64,000 bases of DNA. It comes from Megaustenia siamemsis. Taxonomy: Eukaryota > Mollusca > Gastropoda > Stylommatophora > Ariophantidae. This document shows positions 22,231 to 32,087 of this stretch, in pieces. Both the position numbers and the translations under genes were made by a program. The stretch's first letter is position 1. Each line of letters starts with the position of its first letter. Below the pieces are notes generated by a model that saw only the letters and a program-made list of their open reading frames with translations, did not search any database and was not told where the DNA came from. Location: assembly GCA_032433765.1 (NCBI GenBank), contig JAVIAB010000008.1:36691991-36755990 (forward strand). Direction: 5' to 3'.

Positions 22231-22780
22231 TGTCACAGGCGGAATAGCTGCAGTGTAAACTCTTTATTTGGTTGAGAGTTTGATGACATGCCTGTCCCAC
22301 ACTTTTTAGTAGGAGTCATCTAAATTTATCCGACCTTCAATAGCTATAGTGCTTTATAGAATGACTGACATGAAAGTAAACCCACAGTTAGAAACTATAT
22401 AGAATCCACATGTAAAATGCAATATGCATTGAACATATAGAAAGTGTAAAGGTTAAACATGTAGGCAACAATAGAAGTTAAGCATATAGAATACCGTAAG
22501 TATACAAATGTAGAGTATTTACATGTTACACCTCATTAATGTGTACTGCTCTTCCAAGTCAATCGAAATTTTCACTTTAGGTATTTTGCACCGTGTTTCG
22601 ATTCGTTGAAGGCTGCATTCACTAGAGCAATCGGGAATACATGGGCGCTGCGCCATTGTTGTGTGTGCTACGTCATCATAATGGCTCATGGTATATCCCC
22701 AGACCGGCCGTACGCTAATGTTGAATGGCGAAATGACGGAGCTTTGTTCATGACCTTGCGGCACCGAAATGACTCGCTGA
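22231..22780. other. No assignable feature
   Basis: AT-rich to 22550, then a GC-richer part. An open minus frame at 22519-22764 has no recognisable domain. Confidence 0.45.
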
Positions 22781-22784
22781 GTTT

Positions 22785-23265
22785 CATGTTAGTCAGGAAG
22801 GATGTTGTCTAGATTCAAGAGGGCCACTGTGAGATCGATGGTAGACATGCTTGCTGCCTGCTTGCTTGCTGCATTCGCCTGATCACTAAAAGAGCACACC
22901 TCTTTATCATCCACCCTTAAAAGGACGTTAGATGGGCGTGTCTGAGTTGTGATGTGGCTTGCAGTATATCTGTGATATTTGCACCTTTCGGCCCAACACA
23001 TCCGACTTCAGCACGACATTTTTGAGTACCGGGTTGTCTTCCTCTTCGATTCCTACTCGCTTGGCCAGACTAGACGGGTTAGTCTGTTAAAAGACCACGG
23101 AGAGGTGGAGCAGGGTCTGGATGGTTCTGGTTCACCGATACTTGCGCAAGCCATCAGCTGTGGGTCGCTGACAACTTTCAGCTCTGGTGCTGTGAGGTGC
23201 GTCTTCGCCTCTGGGTATACATGCGATTTTATCATTTCAATACGTGGTTTATAAATTCAGAAATT
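22785..23265 (-). repeat. Unclassified dispersed repeat Rep-E, copy 1
   Basis: On the minus strand it carries atcggtgaaccagaaccatc, gtctagtctggccaa, ggatgtgttgggccgaaagg and aacgtccttttaagggtgga, in the same order as 56135-56450 on the plus strand. No ORF is consistently open in both copies. Confidence 0.75.
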
Positions 23266-23439
23266 CACATTGCAGGAAGATCTTACTGTCTGTTGTTTAA
23301 TGTGCGACGGGGGATAATCCGACGACTAACGGTGTTTTATATTTTCGGATTGGGAGTCAAAAAAACAAAAAAACAAAAAACAATGTCCTAACATCATCAA
23401 GCGCTATGCATTAAAAAAAATATGACGATCAACATTTTC

Positions 23440-23836
23440 AGGAGGACATGAACTTCCGGTTAATATGGTGGATAGGCAGCAGGAACCATTGAAGACTATG
23501 TCTGAAAAGTGTTCCTTGTTGCAGTTTCCTCATATTCCAAGTTCGGCTTGTTGCAGGAGCTACTGAGTTAGGTGCTCTGTTCACACCGTGAGCTGCGTGT
23601 TTCATCCGTTTTGATCGCTGTTTCGATATTCCGATTGTTTACGATGAATCGTATGACAAAGAACAGTTGACTGTATTCACTTTCGGTGCGATTTCGCCTT
23701 ATGTCTTTTGGCGTGTGCTGAGACTGCTATGATGGGGTCTACAGCTCATTGTCTTTGTTTGGGAGATGGGTTAGTAATTCGGATGACTCCACTGGCACGG
23801 GTGGTTGAGCAATTATGGATTTTAATTCGATTGCAG
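23440..23836 (+). mobile_element. Dispersed element Rep-X, copy 2, target of the Ingi-like LINE
   Basis: Parallels 4920-5665, with one instead of 18 copies of the 20-bp unit. Its last 12 bases, attcgattgcag (23825-23836), are duplicated at 27897-27908, so the LINE inserted into this element. Sequence after 27908 may be its continuation. Confidence 0.75.
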
Positions 23837-23872
23837 TCTATCTATCTATCTTTCGTTCGCCTGAAGCATTGT

Positions 23873-26800
23873 CTATATCTGCAATGTCGTTTCCTGTATA
23901 AATGTTACTGTCTTTTGTAATTCTTGCAGTGGCCCATATAGTTTTGTCTTTAGTGTTGTATCTATGAGCCAATGGATTTTCCTCAGTCTACTATATTCAG
24001 TGCAGTCTTGAAGTATGTGTTCAGCAGTCTGGGGCGCCTGTCCACATGTACAAGTAGTTGAAGTGCCGATCTTGAATTTTGTATACATGTGACTATGGAG
24101 TCGATTGTGTCCTGTTCTGAGACGTATAATGATAACTTGTTCATATCTATTCATATTATAAAAGGCATCCTGATTTGGGGCTTGTGGTCCTCTGATTGAT
24201 TTGATTATCTGTTTCTTATGATGGTATGTAACAGGTGTATCTAGTTGTGTGCCTGTTGAACCTTCCTTTGCCAACTGATCTGCTTTCTCATTTCCTGGTA
24301 TTCCACAGTGAGATGGGATCCACTGCAGGGCAACCCTGTGGTGCTTGCAGAGTTCAGTCAATAAGGTCTGTAGATGTGGTAATTTTCTGGATTGTAGTGC
24401 CTGGAGTACTGATCTTGCATCTGTCAAAAACACTACAGGCTGCGGGCTAAGATTAATGTTCAGCAGTTTTTCTATTGCTAACTTTATTGCTTGTATTTCT
24501 GCATCATAGTTGTGACAATATTTCCCTGTTGCTATTTTATTCATATCCCTAGTGTTATTTGGGTATTCTATATATGCACCTGCTCCCCCATTTTTTACTG
24601 CATTCTGTGCTGATCCATCTGTATACACACGAATCCATAGGTCTTGTGGGTATTCTTCATCCAGGAAACTGAAAGTTATTGTTTTTCGCTGTAGACTATT
24701 CTGTTCCTCTTTATCAACTATTCCTTTCACTTCTGTCCGTATTTGAACTGATAATCCTGATTCCTCTGTCCATGGAGTCTGTTCTGGTATGGGCAGTAGG
24801 GGGTTAACAGCTCTTGGCATGTCTGGTGTTTGTCTACTAATACGCTTGGCTTGGTGGATAAAACTGCTTCTCTTAAGTCGTCCCAATGCAAGATTTTGGA
24901 ATCGGTCCTTCATTGGATGTCTCGGCATGCAAGCAAATTTTTCTGCCTGTATCAGCACCTTTGTGTCCCTCCGTTCTCTCAGTGCTGGTATCCTCCACAA
25001 TTTCTCCATCTCTAATATTGGTGTTGATTTCATTGCTCCTGTGATGACCCTAAGTGCCTGGTTTTGTACTTTATCCAGTTCTTGAAGTGTGGTGTTTGAT
25101 GCTGAACACCATGCAGATGATCCATATTCTAAATGTGGGCGTATACTATGTTGGTAAACTTTACTGAGTATTTTCCCACTCGCACCCCATGTGGTTCCAC
25201 ACAACTTTCTTAGAATAGCCAATTTTCTCCTTGCTTTTTGGGTTGCCTTATTTATCTGCTGTTTCCAAGATAGTTTGTTATCAAATGTAACTCCGAGATA
25301 CGTAGCCTGTATGTCTTCTTTCACGGGTTCATTGTTAATATAGATGGCTCCTGCTTTTTGTTTTGGGGAAAGAGTGAAAAGTGTAGTACTGCATTTGTCT
25401 GTATTGATGCTGATACACCATCTATTTGTCCATGAATTCAGTGCATTCATAGCTCTTTGTAACAATTTGGAGGCCACTGTTGCATACTCCTCTGTGCACC
25501 ACATTACCAAGTCATCTGCATACATTGCCACTTTGATACCATGTGGTAGTTCAGTAACTAGGTCATTGATGTAGATCAGAAAAAGTGTTGGAGATAGTAC
25601 CCCTCCCCGTGGAACGCCCTGGCGCAGTAAGACCTTCTTACTCTTAAGACCATCCAGTTGCACTCTGGCTCTCCTGTTATGCAGGTATGCTTTGACCCAT
25701 TTGTACATCCTGCCATTTACTCCATAATTTCTCAGTTTCTTCAAAAGCCCTTCCTTCCATACCTTATCAAATGCTTTCTTTAGGTCTATCCATGCTGCTA
25801 GTACCAGTTTCTTTTCTTGAAACGCATCCTCAATTTCCTGGGAAAGATAGGTTGCCTGATCTTCGGTAGAGTAACACTGTCTAAAGCCTGCTTGTTGTGG
25901 GACAAGGAGATTTTCACTTTCCAGGTACCACTGCAGTCTGAGATTGATTATACGTTCCATTGTTTTGCACAAACAGCTTGTAAGGCTGATTGGTCTATAG
26001 CTGGATGTCATTGAACCATCTTTTCCTGGCTTTAGTAATGGTATCATAATTGCTTCTCTCCATGCCTGTGGCACTTTACCTGTGATCCAGCAAATGTTGT
26101 AGATCTGCAGTAGTTTTGCTTTAGCTGCAGTTCCCAAGTTCTTAATCATTTCATTAGACACTCCATCACTACCTGGTGACTTTTTCATTTTTAATTTGGA
26201 TATTGCCAGCTCTAGCTCTCTTTGTGTAATGGGTATTTCCATGACTTCATGTGCAGTCTCTTCTTGTCTTGCATTTTGTTGTTTTAGACGGGTCTCTTGA
26301 CGTTTCTCTAGGCTAATTTCAATATTGTTGTCATTTGCAAAGGAGTCTGCAAAGTGATTTGCTGCATGTTTACCTGTTAGAATGTTTCCATCCTTCTTCA
26401 GTGTAATTTTTGTGTTCCTTTCTGTACCCTCATCATTCAGCTGTTTTACAAGCTTCCACACTTTTCTTGTGTCTCGTTCTAGATTCAAGTACTCTGTTTT
26501 CTCTTTCCAACTTCTCCGTCTGGCTTGTAGTTTAGCCCATTGAAATTTTGCTTTAGCATGCTGATAGTTATTGTGGTGTTCCTGGCAGGGGTTATTTTCT
26601 GCTTGTTTTCGAGATGTTTCCATGTCATTGTGCAGTTGCTCTAGTTCACTACTCCAGTATGGTTTGTAGTGTTTCCGTGCCCCTCTAGTAATTGTTTCAC
26701 TGGCAGCTTGTATTATTAGTCTACTGAATTCATCAACTATTTTGTTGATGTCTCTGTCTGTATTTAGATCTTTAGTCAGTACACTGGTATAATGTTGATA

Positions 26801-27706
26801 CATTTTCCAGTCTGCCTTTTTGTAATTCCATCTGGAGAGAGTGCTGCTCTCCCTGACGGCCTCATTTTGCACCACTAAAAAGACAGGTCGGTGGTCGCTG
26901 CCTCCAAGTTGTTTCCCAACAATACGTGTGATATTCCAATCCAGGTCTGGTGAATGGAAAGCAAGGTCTGGTGTAGATGTGGTATGCCATGATCTGGAAT
27001 AGAATGTTGGTGGATCTGTTGCCTGGTTTAATAGTATAAGCCCATTGTCATCCTGCCAATTTTCAAGTTCTTCACCTCTCTTGTCCATATCTTCATAGCC
27101 CCAGCTCTGTGAATGGCTGTTAAAGTCTCCACATACAATTATTCTTTCTTTTAATGTAATTGTGTCTAGTGCTAGTGGGCGGTCACTCGGACAGTAGTAG
27201 TTAAGTAGATGGAAGTCTGTATTTCCTGTCCTGAGGTGCAGTATTTGATATTCCGCCCCATCCATATACACTTCAATCTGACATGCATTAATGTTGTTCC
27301 TTACAAGAGTCAGTATTCCGCCCTTTTGTCTGTTTTTCCTGTTAGATCGGTAGCACTGGTATCCCCTAATCTTCAAGGCTATGTCGTTGTTTAGATGGGT
27401 TTCCTGCAAACAGCATATGCTTACTTGTTCTTCATGCAGGATATTTTCTAATTCTATCTTTTTACTGTACCCATCTCTTTTGCTGTTGATGCCTTCAGCA
27501 TTCCAGTGCATTATTTTGAGTGGTCTTATTTTGGGTTGGCCAGTAACTCTATTCTCTCGCCCCCTGACTCCACAGAGCGATTGAGAAGGACATCCAGTAA
27601 TATAGGTTGGGCCCTTTCGAGGCTGAGGGCCCGGCGCTGCTCCTGCCTGAGTGTCCATCACAGGGCGAGTGCCATATCGATTTGCAGTTATAGGCATGCT
27701 TCCCAT
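23873..27706 (-). CDS. LINE polyprotein: AP endonuclease, reverse transcriptase, RNase H
   Basis: Intact 1277-residue protein for target-primed reverse transcription. AP-endonuclease region, residues about 60-285: N69 in HWNAEGI, E102 in QETHL, D194/N196 in GDFNSH and D271-H272 in GSDHRP. Reverse transcriptase, about 500-830: AAWIDLKKAFD (motif A), RQGVPRGGVLSP (motif B) and YADD at 729-732. RNase H, about 1020-1150: D1030 in YTDGSAQ, E1070, D1096 in LTDARS and D1143 in NEKADQLAKE. Near the C terminus C1219-x-C1221, H1230 and C1235 form a zinc-knuckle-like motif. All expected catalytic residues are present. No ORF1 or gag-like protein precedes it; the first Met lies 190 nt from the element's 5' end. 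The exact start codon is uncertain, because the first 55 residues look like leader sequence. Confidence 0.93.
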   Translation of the reverse strand: MGSMPITANRYGTRPVMDTQAGAAPGPQPRKGPTYITGCPSQSLCGVRGRENRVTGQPKIRPLKIMHWNAEGINSKRDGYSKKIELENILHEEQVSICCLQETHLNNDIALKIRGYQCYRSNRKNRQKGGILTLVRNNINACQIEVYMDGAEYQILHLRTGNTDFHLLNYYCPSDRPLALDTITLKERIIVCGDFNSHSQSWGYEDMDKRGEELENWQDDNGLILLNQATDPPTFYSRSWHTTSTPDLAFHSPDLDWNITRIVGKQLGGSDHRPVFLVVQNEAVRESSTLSRWNYKKADWKMYQHYTSVLTKDLNTDRDINKIVDEFSRLIIQAASETITRGARKHYKPYWSSELEQLHNDMETSRKQAENNPCQEHHNNYQHAKAKFQWAKLQARRRSWKEKTEYLNLERDTRKVWKLVKQLNDEGTERNTKITLKKDGNILTGKHAANHFADSFANDNNIEISLEKRQETRLKQQNARQEETAHEVMEIPITQRELELAISKLKMKKSPGSDGVSNEMIKNLGTAAKAKLLQIYNICWITGKVPQAWREAIMIPLLKPGKDGSMTSSYRPISLTSCLCKTMERIINLRLQWYLESENLLVPQQAGFRQCYSTEDQATYLSQEIEDAFQEKKLVLAAWIDLKKAFDKVWKEGLLKKLRNYGVNGRMYKWVKAYLHNRRARVQLDGLKSKKVLLRQGVPRGGVLSPTLFLIYINDLVTELPHGIKVAMYADDLVMWCTEEYATVASKLLQRAMNALNSWTNRWCISINTDKCSTTLFTLSPKQKAGAIYINNEPVKEDIQATYLGVTFDNKLSWKQQINKATQKARRKLAILRKLCGTTWGASGKILSKVYQHSIRPHLEYGSSAWCSASNTTLQELDKVQNQALRVITGAMKSTPILEMEKLWRIPALRERRDTKVLIQAEKFACMPRHPMKDRFQNLALGRLKRSSFIHQAKRISRQTPDMPRAVNPLLPIPEQTPWTEESGLSVQIRTEVKGIVDKEEQNSLQRKTITFSFLDEEYPQDLWIRVYTDGSAQNAVKNGGAGAYIEYPNNTRDMNKIATGKYCHNYDAEIQAIKLAIEKLLNINLSPQPVVFLTDARSVLQALQSRKLPHLQTLLTELCKHHRVALQWIPSHCGIPGNEKADQLAKEGSTGTQLDTPVTYHHKKQIIKSIRGPQAPNQDAFYNMNRYEQVIIIRLRTGHNRLHSHMYTKFKIGTSTTCTCGQAPQTAEHILQDCTEYSRLRKIHWLIDTTLKTKLYGPLQELQKTVTFIQETTLQI

Positions 27707-27823
27707 TGGCGTGAGTGCGTGGCATCCTGATTTTTGTAGTGCGCCTTTTGGCTGGTTGCCTCCGACTTCAGCACTTCAAATTGCTAGAGCAGACTGTGGT
27801 CTTGCACGGGTGTAGGAAGGCCT

Positions 27824-27896
27824 GGCCAGTCTTGGTTTTCAGTCCCTGGTGACTGTTAAGCCCCATCCCCACGACAAGGAGCTGGCCTTGATGGGG
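27824..27896 (-). ncRNA. Putative HDV-like self-cleaving ribozyme at LINE 5' end
   Basis: Minus-strand nt 1-73 of the LINE. P1 pairs CCCCATC (nt 1-7) with GATGGGG (30-36). P2 pairs GGCCAG (10-15) with CTGGCC (68-73). A short P3 is UCC/GGG, closing a TTGTCGT loop. P4 is CAGTC (42-46) with GACTG (53-57). J4/2 contains CCAAGA, matching the catalytic C followed by purines. P1 begins exactly at the base after the target duplication, where an HDV-type ribozyme would cut. Such ribozymes are known at the 5' ends of R2, RTE and L1Tc/Ingi-type elements. The fold was made by eye and activity is inferred. Confidence 0.75.
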
Positions 27897-28068
27897 ATTC
27901 GATTGCAGTGATATCGAGGCCTCCCATAACAATAACAATAACAAATGTAGTCATATATATTAGAGTGCGATAACGATTAGCTCGAATATTCCTATGTTTA
28001 AATCTTATACAGATTACCATTTAAAAAAGAAAAAAGATGAAAATGTAGGAAATCATGTAGATAACAAT

Positions 28069-28333
28069 GTGAAAAAAAAAGTAAAGTACTCCCGTCACAC
28101 CAAGTGGCGTATAGGGAATATGGTGTTAGTGACCATAAATTTTACAGACCTTCGGTACATGATTTTTGGGGTAATGTGGTCGGTATTACCCCCGTGCCGT
28201 TTCACTTTCCCTGAAAAAAAAATCAGGTACCCACTAAAGGCTTGGTGAACTCGGAAGCCGTCGGTTGGGATCGAACCCTGCCTCTTGTCCTTTATAGTCC
28301 AGTTCACTAACCACAGAGCTATGGCGGGTCCCT
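28069..28333 (-). mobile_element. SINE-1 copy, full length
   Basis: Complete head, body and T-rich tail in minus orientation; B box gggttcgatccc is intact. Perfect 11-bp duplication tagataacaat at 28058-28068 and 28334-28344. Confidence 0.93.
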
Positions 28334-28344
28334 TAGATAACAAT

Positions 28345-28760
28345 AACCAATAACGATTATAATTTGGAATACCATAAACTTTGCTATGTAGAAAAACATA
28401 ACGATTATTATTTGGAATGCCATTAACTTTGCTATATAAAAAAACCATAAAGATAATGATTTGGAATGCCATTAACATTGCTGTGTAGAAAGCCATAATG
28501 ATAATGATTTGGAATGCCATTAACATTGCTATATAAAAAAAAACCATAAAGATAATGATTTGGAATGCCATTAACATTGCTGTGTAGAAAGCCATAATGA
28601 TAATGATTTGGAATTCCATTAACATTGCTATATAAAAAAACCATAAAGATAATGATTTGGAATGCCATTAACACTGCAATGTTGACAGTTATAAAGATTA
28701 TGATTTTAAATGCCTTAAACATTGCTATGTAGAAAGTCATAAAATAACCATCTGGAAAGA
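28345..28760. repeat. About 49-bp minisatellite, about 8-9 copies
   Basis: Units contain gatttggaatgccattaaca followed by ttgctatataaaaaaaccat and a short variable tail. It begins directly next to the SINE-1 copy. Apparent membrane-like ORFs (MLMAFQIIIIMAFY repeats) are artefacts of the array. The stretch 28761-28964 holds nothing further. Confidence 0.9.
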
Positions 28761-28964
28761 GGAAAATAATCACAGCGTAGAAAGTCATAAACAGTACGGT
28801 ACTGCAAGTAATAAAGCCTACAATTTAGAGAGTCCAAAAATAATCATGTTGACTATTATAAATATCACATAGTTGAAAGAGATAAAATACGCGCATACAA
28901 AATACGATAGCGATAACACACGAAATCGAGATTTCTCAAAATGTGTAGATATTCTCAAATCAGT

Positions 28965-29435
28965 CATCATCATCATCATCAAGTACCAGGCCTGCTGGCA
29001 TAGGTGATCATGTCTCTCCACAATTTTCGATCTCGACAGTTATTTATCATTTCTGTTGTTGACCTTCTGCCAAGCCATTCTCTTAAGCTGTCTGGTATTT
29101 TTTCTCTTTGCTTCCCTCTATCTCTTCGTCCCTCAATTTTTTCAGTTGTTACAATATATTCCAGCTGTTCTATTCTCATTACATGGTCAAAAAATGATGA
29201 TTGTTTCTTCCTAATATTGGAAATTTGTTCTCTTTTTGCTTTGACCTCTTTCAGAACATTTTCATTACTCTTCTTAGCTGCCCATGGTATTCTCAACATT
29301 CTTCCGTAAAACCACATTTCTACAGACTCCAGTGATTTTCTTGTTTATTGTCCATTTGCCCATGATTCACATCCATATGTTAAGACTCACTACATAAAAT
29401 TTAAAAACTCTTTTTCTAGTATCGATTGTCAAAAC
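28965..29435 (-). mobile_element. LINE-A 3' fragment
   Basis: Starts at (CAT)n, the reversed tail. The minus ORF MWFYGRMLRIPWAAKKSNEN continues through VMRIEQLEYIVTTEKIEGRR to RDRKLWRDMITYASRPGT. Upstream on that strand the frame is lost, but homology continues to about 29435. Confidence 0.88.
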
Positions 29436-29775
29436 TGGTACATCCCTTAGAATATCCAGCCCAACATTTCAGCAATTACTTTCTTCATTGTTCAAGGTAA
29501 CACATGTTACATTGCATGTTTGGAATGCTTCTTTTTATTGACTACAGGCGAACACTTCACAGAGCACTAAACCTACTGTGCAGACTTTGTACAGTGGCTT
29601 ACGCGTCTTAATGGCGGTAACAGACAAGTTTACTAAAGATTTTGGTTTTGTCAATCGATTTTATACTTACGTTGAATGTACGCTCGTACCGGTATAATTA
29701 GCCAGGTATGCATTTTATGCATTTCTTTGTGTTTTAAGGCAATGATCTTCAAACTGTTTTGCCGATGGATACAAT
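29436..29775. other. No assignable feature
   Basis: AT-rich spacer between LINE-A and LINE-A2, without repeats or coding signs. Confidence 0.5.
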
Positions 29776-31450
29776 AATATCATCATCATCATGTGCCGTA
29801 CCGGTTGGCGTTGGCGATCATGTCCTTCCACAATCTTCTATCCACAGTGCATGGTATGAGTTTTGTTGTTGACTGTTTTCCATGTCATGACACCAAGGTA
29901 CCCAGTATTTTCTCTCCTTGTCGTCCGCGATCTCTCTTTCCTTTTATTTTGCCAGTTGTAACCAAGTATTCCAACTTTCCTCTTCTCATCATGTGCCCAA
30001 AAAATTGTGGAATTTAAGGTTGATTGCTTCTTTCTGATGTTTTTTAAGAGCTCTCTTTTTGTGTTGGCCTTTTTGAGAACTTTCTCATTGGTCTTTTTGT
30101 TATAGAGCTGTAATGTTATTTATTCTTTATAATATCTTTGTACTCTCTTGACAGCACATCACATTTATTTTAGTTGATCACAACAAGTAAATCATGACAG
30201 ACTCTTTCTCTGGATACATCATGTTAATCAAGTTTATTGATGTCTCTAGGCACAATGACCGACTAGTGGTTGATGCACTTATCTTAAATTAATGTTCATT
30301 AATTCAGGCTTCTCTGAGGCAATTCGCCGATGGCTATGATCTTGCGTATCTTTCATACAAAATTATTCAACTTACGTTCATGAGGAATGTGAAACACAAC
30401 TTGAAATACTCTTAAAAATACTTCACGACACTAATGTCCATATTCTCATTGCTATAATCCTACTTTCTATAAACTTCTACTAATAACTTCTCAACTGACT
30501 TGAACTACAACTTGGAGATTCTAACTTTCTAACTAACTGGCTTCACTTTCTAATCTTAACTTTCTAACTGTTCTGACTGTTCTATATCTAACTGCCTTCG
30601 GCAGTTCGGCCGAAGCCGGACTAAGCTTACTTAGTCTACATCTTGACTATTCTCATTCCTGACTAATTTAATTCTGACTGTCTCAAACCTATAGTGTTGA
30701 AGTTTAAATACTCAACCACAACTCTTCACTTGAAAATCAGTAGCCAATAAAATTGTCGCAATTTTGTCGCGAAGTGACAAATTGTAACTCGGTCAGCCCT
30801 CCTCACTCTGTGTCCGAGACCTGAACTCCAAAATCTGACTTGTGTCTCAACTGTCCCCCTATTTTACAATAACAGATTATTTGTGTGACTTCTATAACCT
30901 ATTTAAAATAATTATTACTTCATGACTCTGACCTTTCCTGGTAGTTGGATGACAACTTATTTATCAGACGGGCCAAATTCATGGGGTCAACTCATGCTAT
31001 ATTGTTATTTCCCCAACCTGCTGTTGTGGAAATCGTGGAAATTTCCATGGACCTAAACTCTCAGTTTAATTCTACCTTACCTTCCTCCCCACTTTCTGTG
31101 TGTCCACTTCCCAGTATAAACTTTTACTCTCTTAACTTTGTTTCTACAACTTGTTATCAGGCTGGAAATTTTCCATATTTAAATGTATGTCCTAACTACT
31201 GCTGGTCGCTACCATTTGTTACTGCTATTGTCTATTGAGAATCGGGTAACATCTAAGTTACCTGCCCCTTGATTTCACTAGCTTACTGTTACATTTTTAG
31301 CTGTCCAGGGAACTTTCAACATTTTTCTGAGAAATCCCATCTTTGTGGCCTCTAATCGTCATTTTATTTGTTTGTCTATTGTCCATGATTCGCTTCCATA
31401 GGTCAGAATTGGTTCCATATAGCATCGATGAACTTTCTTTCTCAACAGAA
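29776..31450 (-). mobile_element. LINE-A2 fragment split by a solo LTR
   Basis: Parts 29776-30097 and 31294-31450 join into one LINE-A2 stretch when the LTR between them is removed: ...ggtctttt plus tttttagctgtccagg, as in 18465-18482. It starts at a (CAT)n tract. Decayed, with no long ORF. Confidence 0.85.
30098..31293 (-). mobile_element. Solo LTR, about 1.2 kb
   Basis: Termini TGTAACAG...CTATAACA on the minus strand give the TG...CA ends of an LTR. It is inserted within LINE-A2 at a T run, so the 4-5 bp duplication is ambiguous (tttt). In minus orientation gagtatttaaac resembles a TATA region mid-element, and ataaagaataaataacatta near the end gives a polyadenylation signal. No primer-binding site, gag or pol lies on either side, consistent with LTR-LTR recombination. 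The superfamily is not determinable. Confidence 0.75.
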
Positions 31451-31539
31451 AGACACAATAATATATGTTTCCTTTAACTAGGTGACTCCCATAACTGTTT
31501 ACAATGCAAGTAGGTTTTTAAAAAGAGAGAAAAGTGAAA

Positions 31540-31590
31540 GAAAAAGAGAGAGAGAGTGAGAAAAAGAGTGAGAGAGAGAGAGAGAGAAAG
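31540..31590. repeat. (GA)n low-complexity tract
   Basis: Imperfect GA dinucleotides. The surrounding stretch 31451-31800 holds nothing else recognisable. Confidence 0.9.
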
Positions 31591-31814
31591 CCTGTGGAAA
31601 TGTATGATCGCTTAGCCCACCAGACACGGCACCTTTTATGATGATGTATGCAACATCGTTTCCTATCTTGAAAACAGAGAGCTGATGTCACTTCCGTTAA
31701 CTTCTAGAACAATATCAGCGATTACTAGATCAGGTCTCACATCTTCCGGAGCCATCAAAAAACGCTGCCAACGGAGAATCTTCATTAACAATATGCTCTG
31801 TGTAGGAGCAGATT

Positions 31815-32075
31815 GGGGCGCCGTGGAAGCTCAGTGGTTAGAGAACTGGACTAAAAAAGAACATGAGTTCGAGGTTCGATCCTGATCGACGGCCTCCGGG
31901 TTCACCCAGTCTTAAATGGGTACCGGATTTTTTTTTCTGGGAAAGTAAAGCGGCACGGGCGTAATACTGACCAAATTACCCCAAAAATCATGTGCTGAAG
32001 GTCTGTAAAAATTATGGTCACTAACACCATATTCCCTATACGCCACTTGGCGTGACGGGGGAACTTTACTTTTAC
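31815..32075 (+). mobile_element. SINE-1 copy, full length
   Basis: A box in gaagctcagtggttagagaa and B box gaggttcgatcct, body complete, 3' end actttacttttac. Perfect 12-bp duplication taggagcagatt at 31803-31814 and 32076-32087. Confidence 0.93.
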
Positions 32076-32087
32076 TAGGAGCAGATT

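Larger units (their letters stand above)
23837..27896 (-). mobile_element. Full-length Ingi-like non-LTR retrotransposon with ribozyme, intact ORF and TSD
   Basis: A 4.06-kb element bounded by a perfect 12-bp duplication attcgattgcag at 23825-23836 and 27897-27908. On the minus strand it has a 190-nt 5' leader whose first 73 nt fold like an HDV-type ribozyme. A single 1277-codon ORF follows (27706-23873), then about 25 nt of 3' UTR and a (GATA)n tail at 23837-23850. A single ORF with endonuclease, reverse transcriptase, RNase H and a CCHC-like finger, together with a 12-bp duplication and a 5' ribozyme, is the layout known for the Ingi/L1Tc group. The clade call rests on this layout, not on a tree; the I clade is the alternative. 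It looks complete and possibly young. Confidence 0.9.

Noticed and set aside
23873..27706. Host gene for a nuclease or RNase H protein
   Set aside because: Domain order, target duplication, 3' tandem tail and 5' ribozyme show a retrotransposon.
30098..31293. Endogenous retrovirus
   Set aside because: Only a solo LTR-like sequence is present; there is no gag, pol or env on either side.
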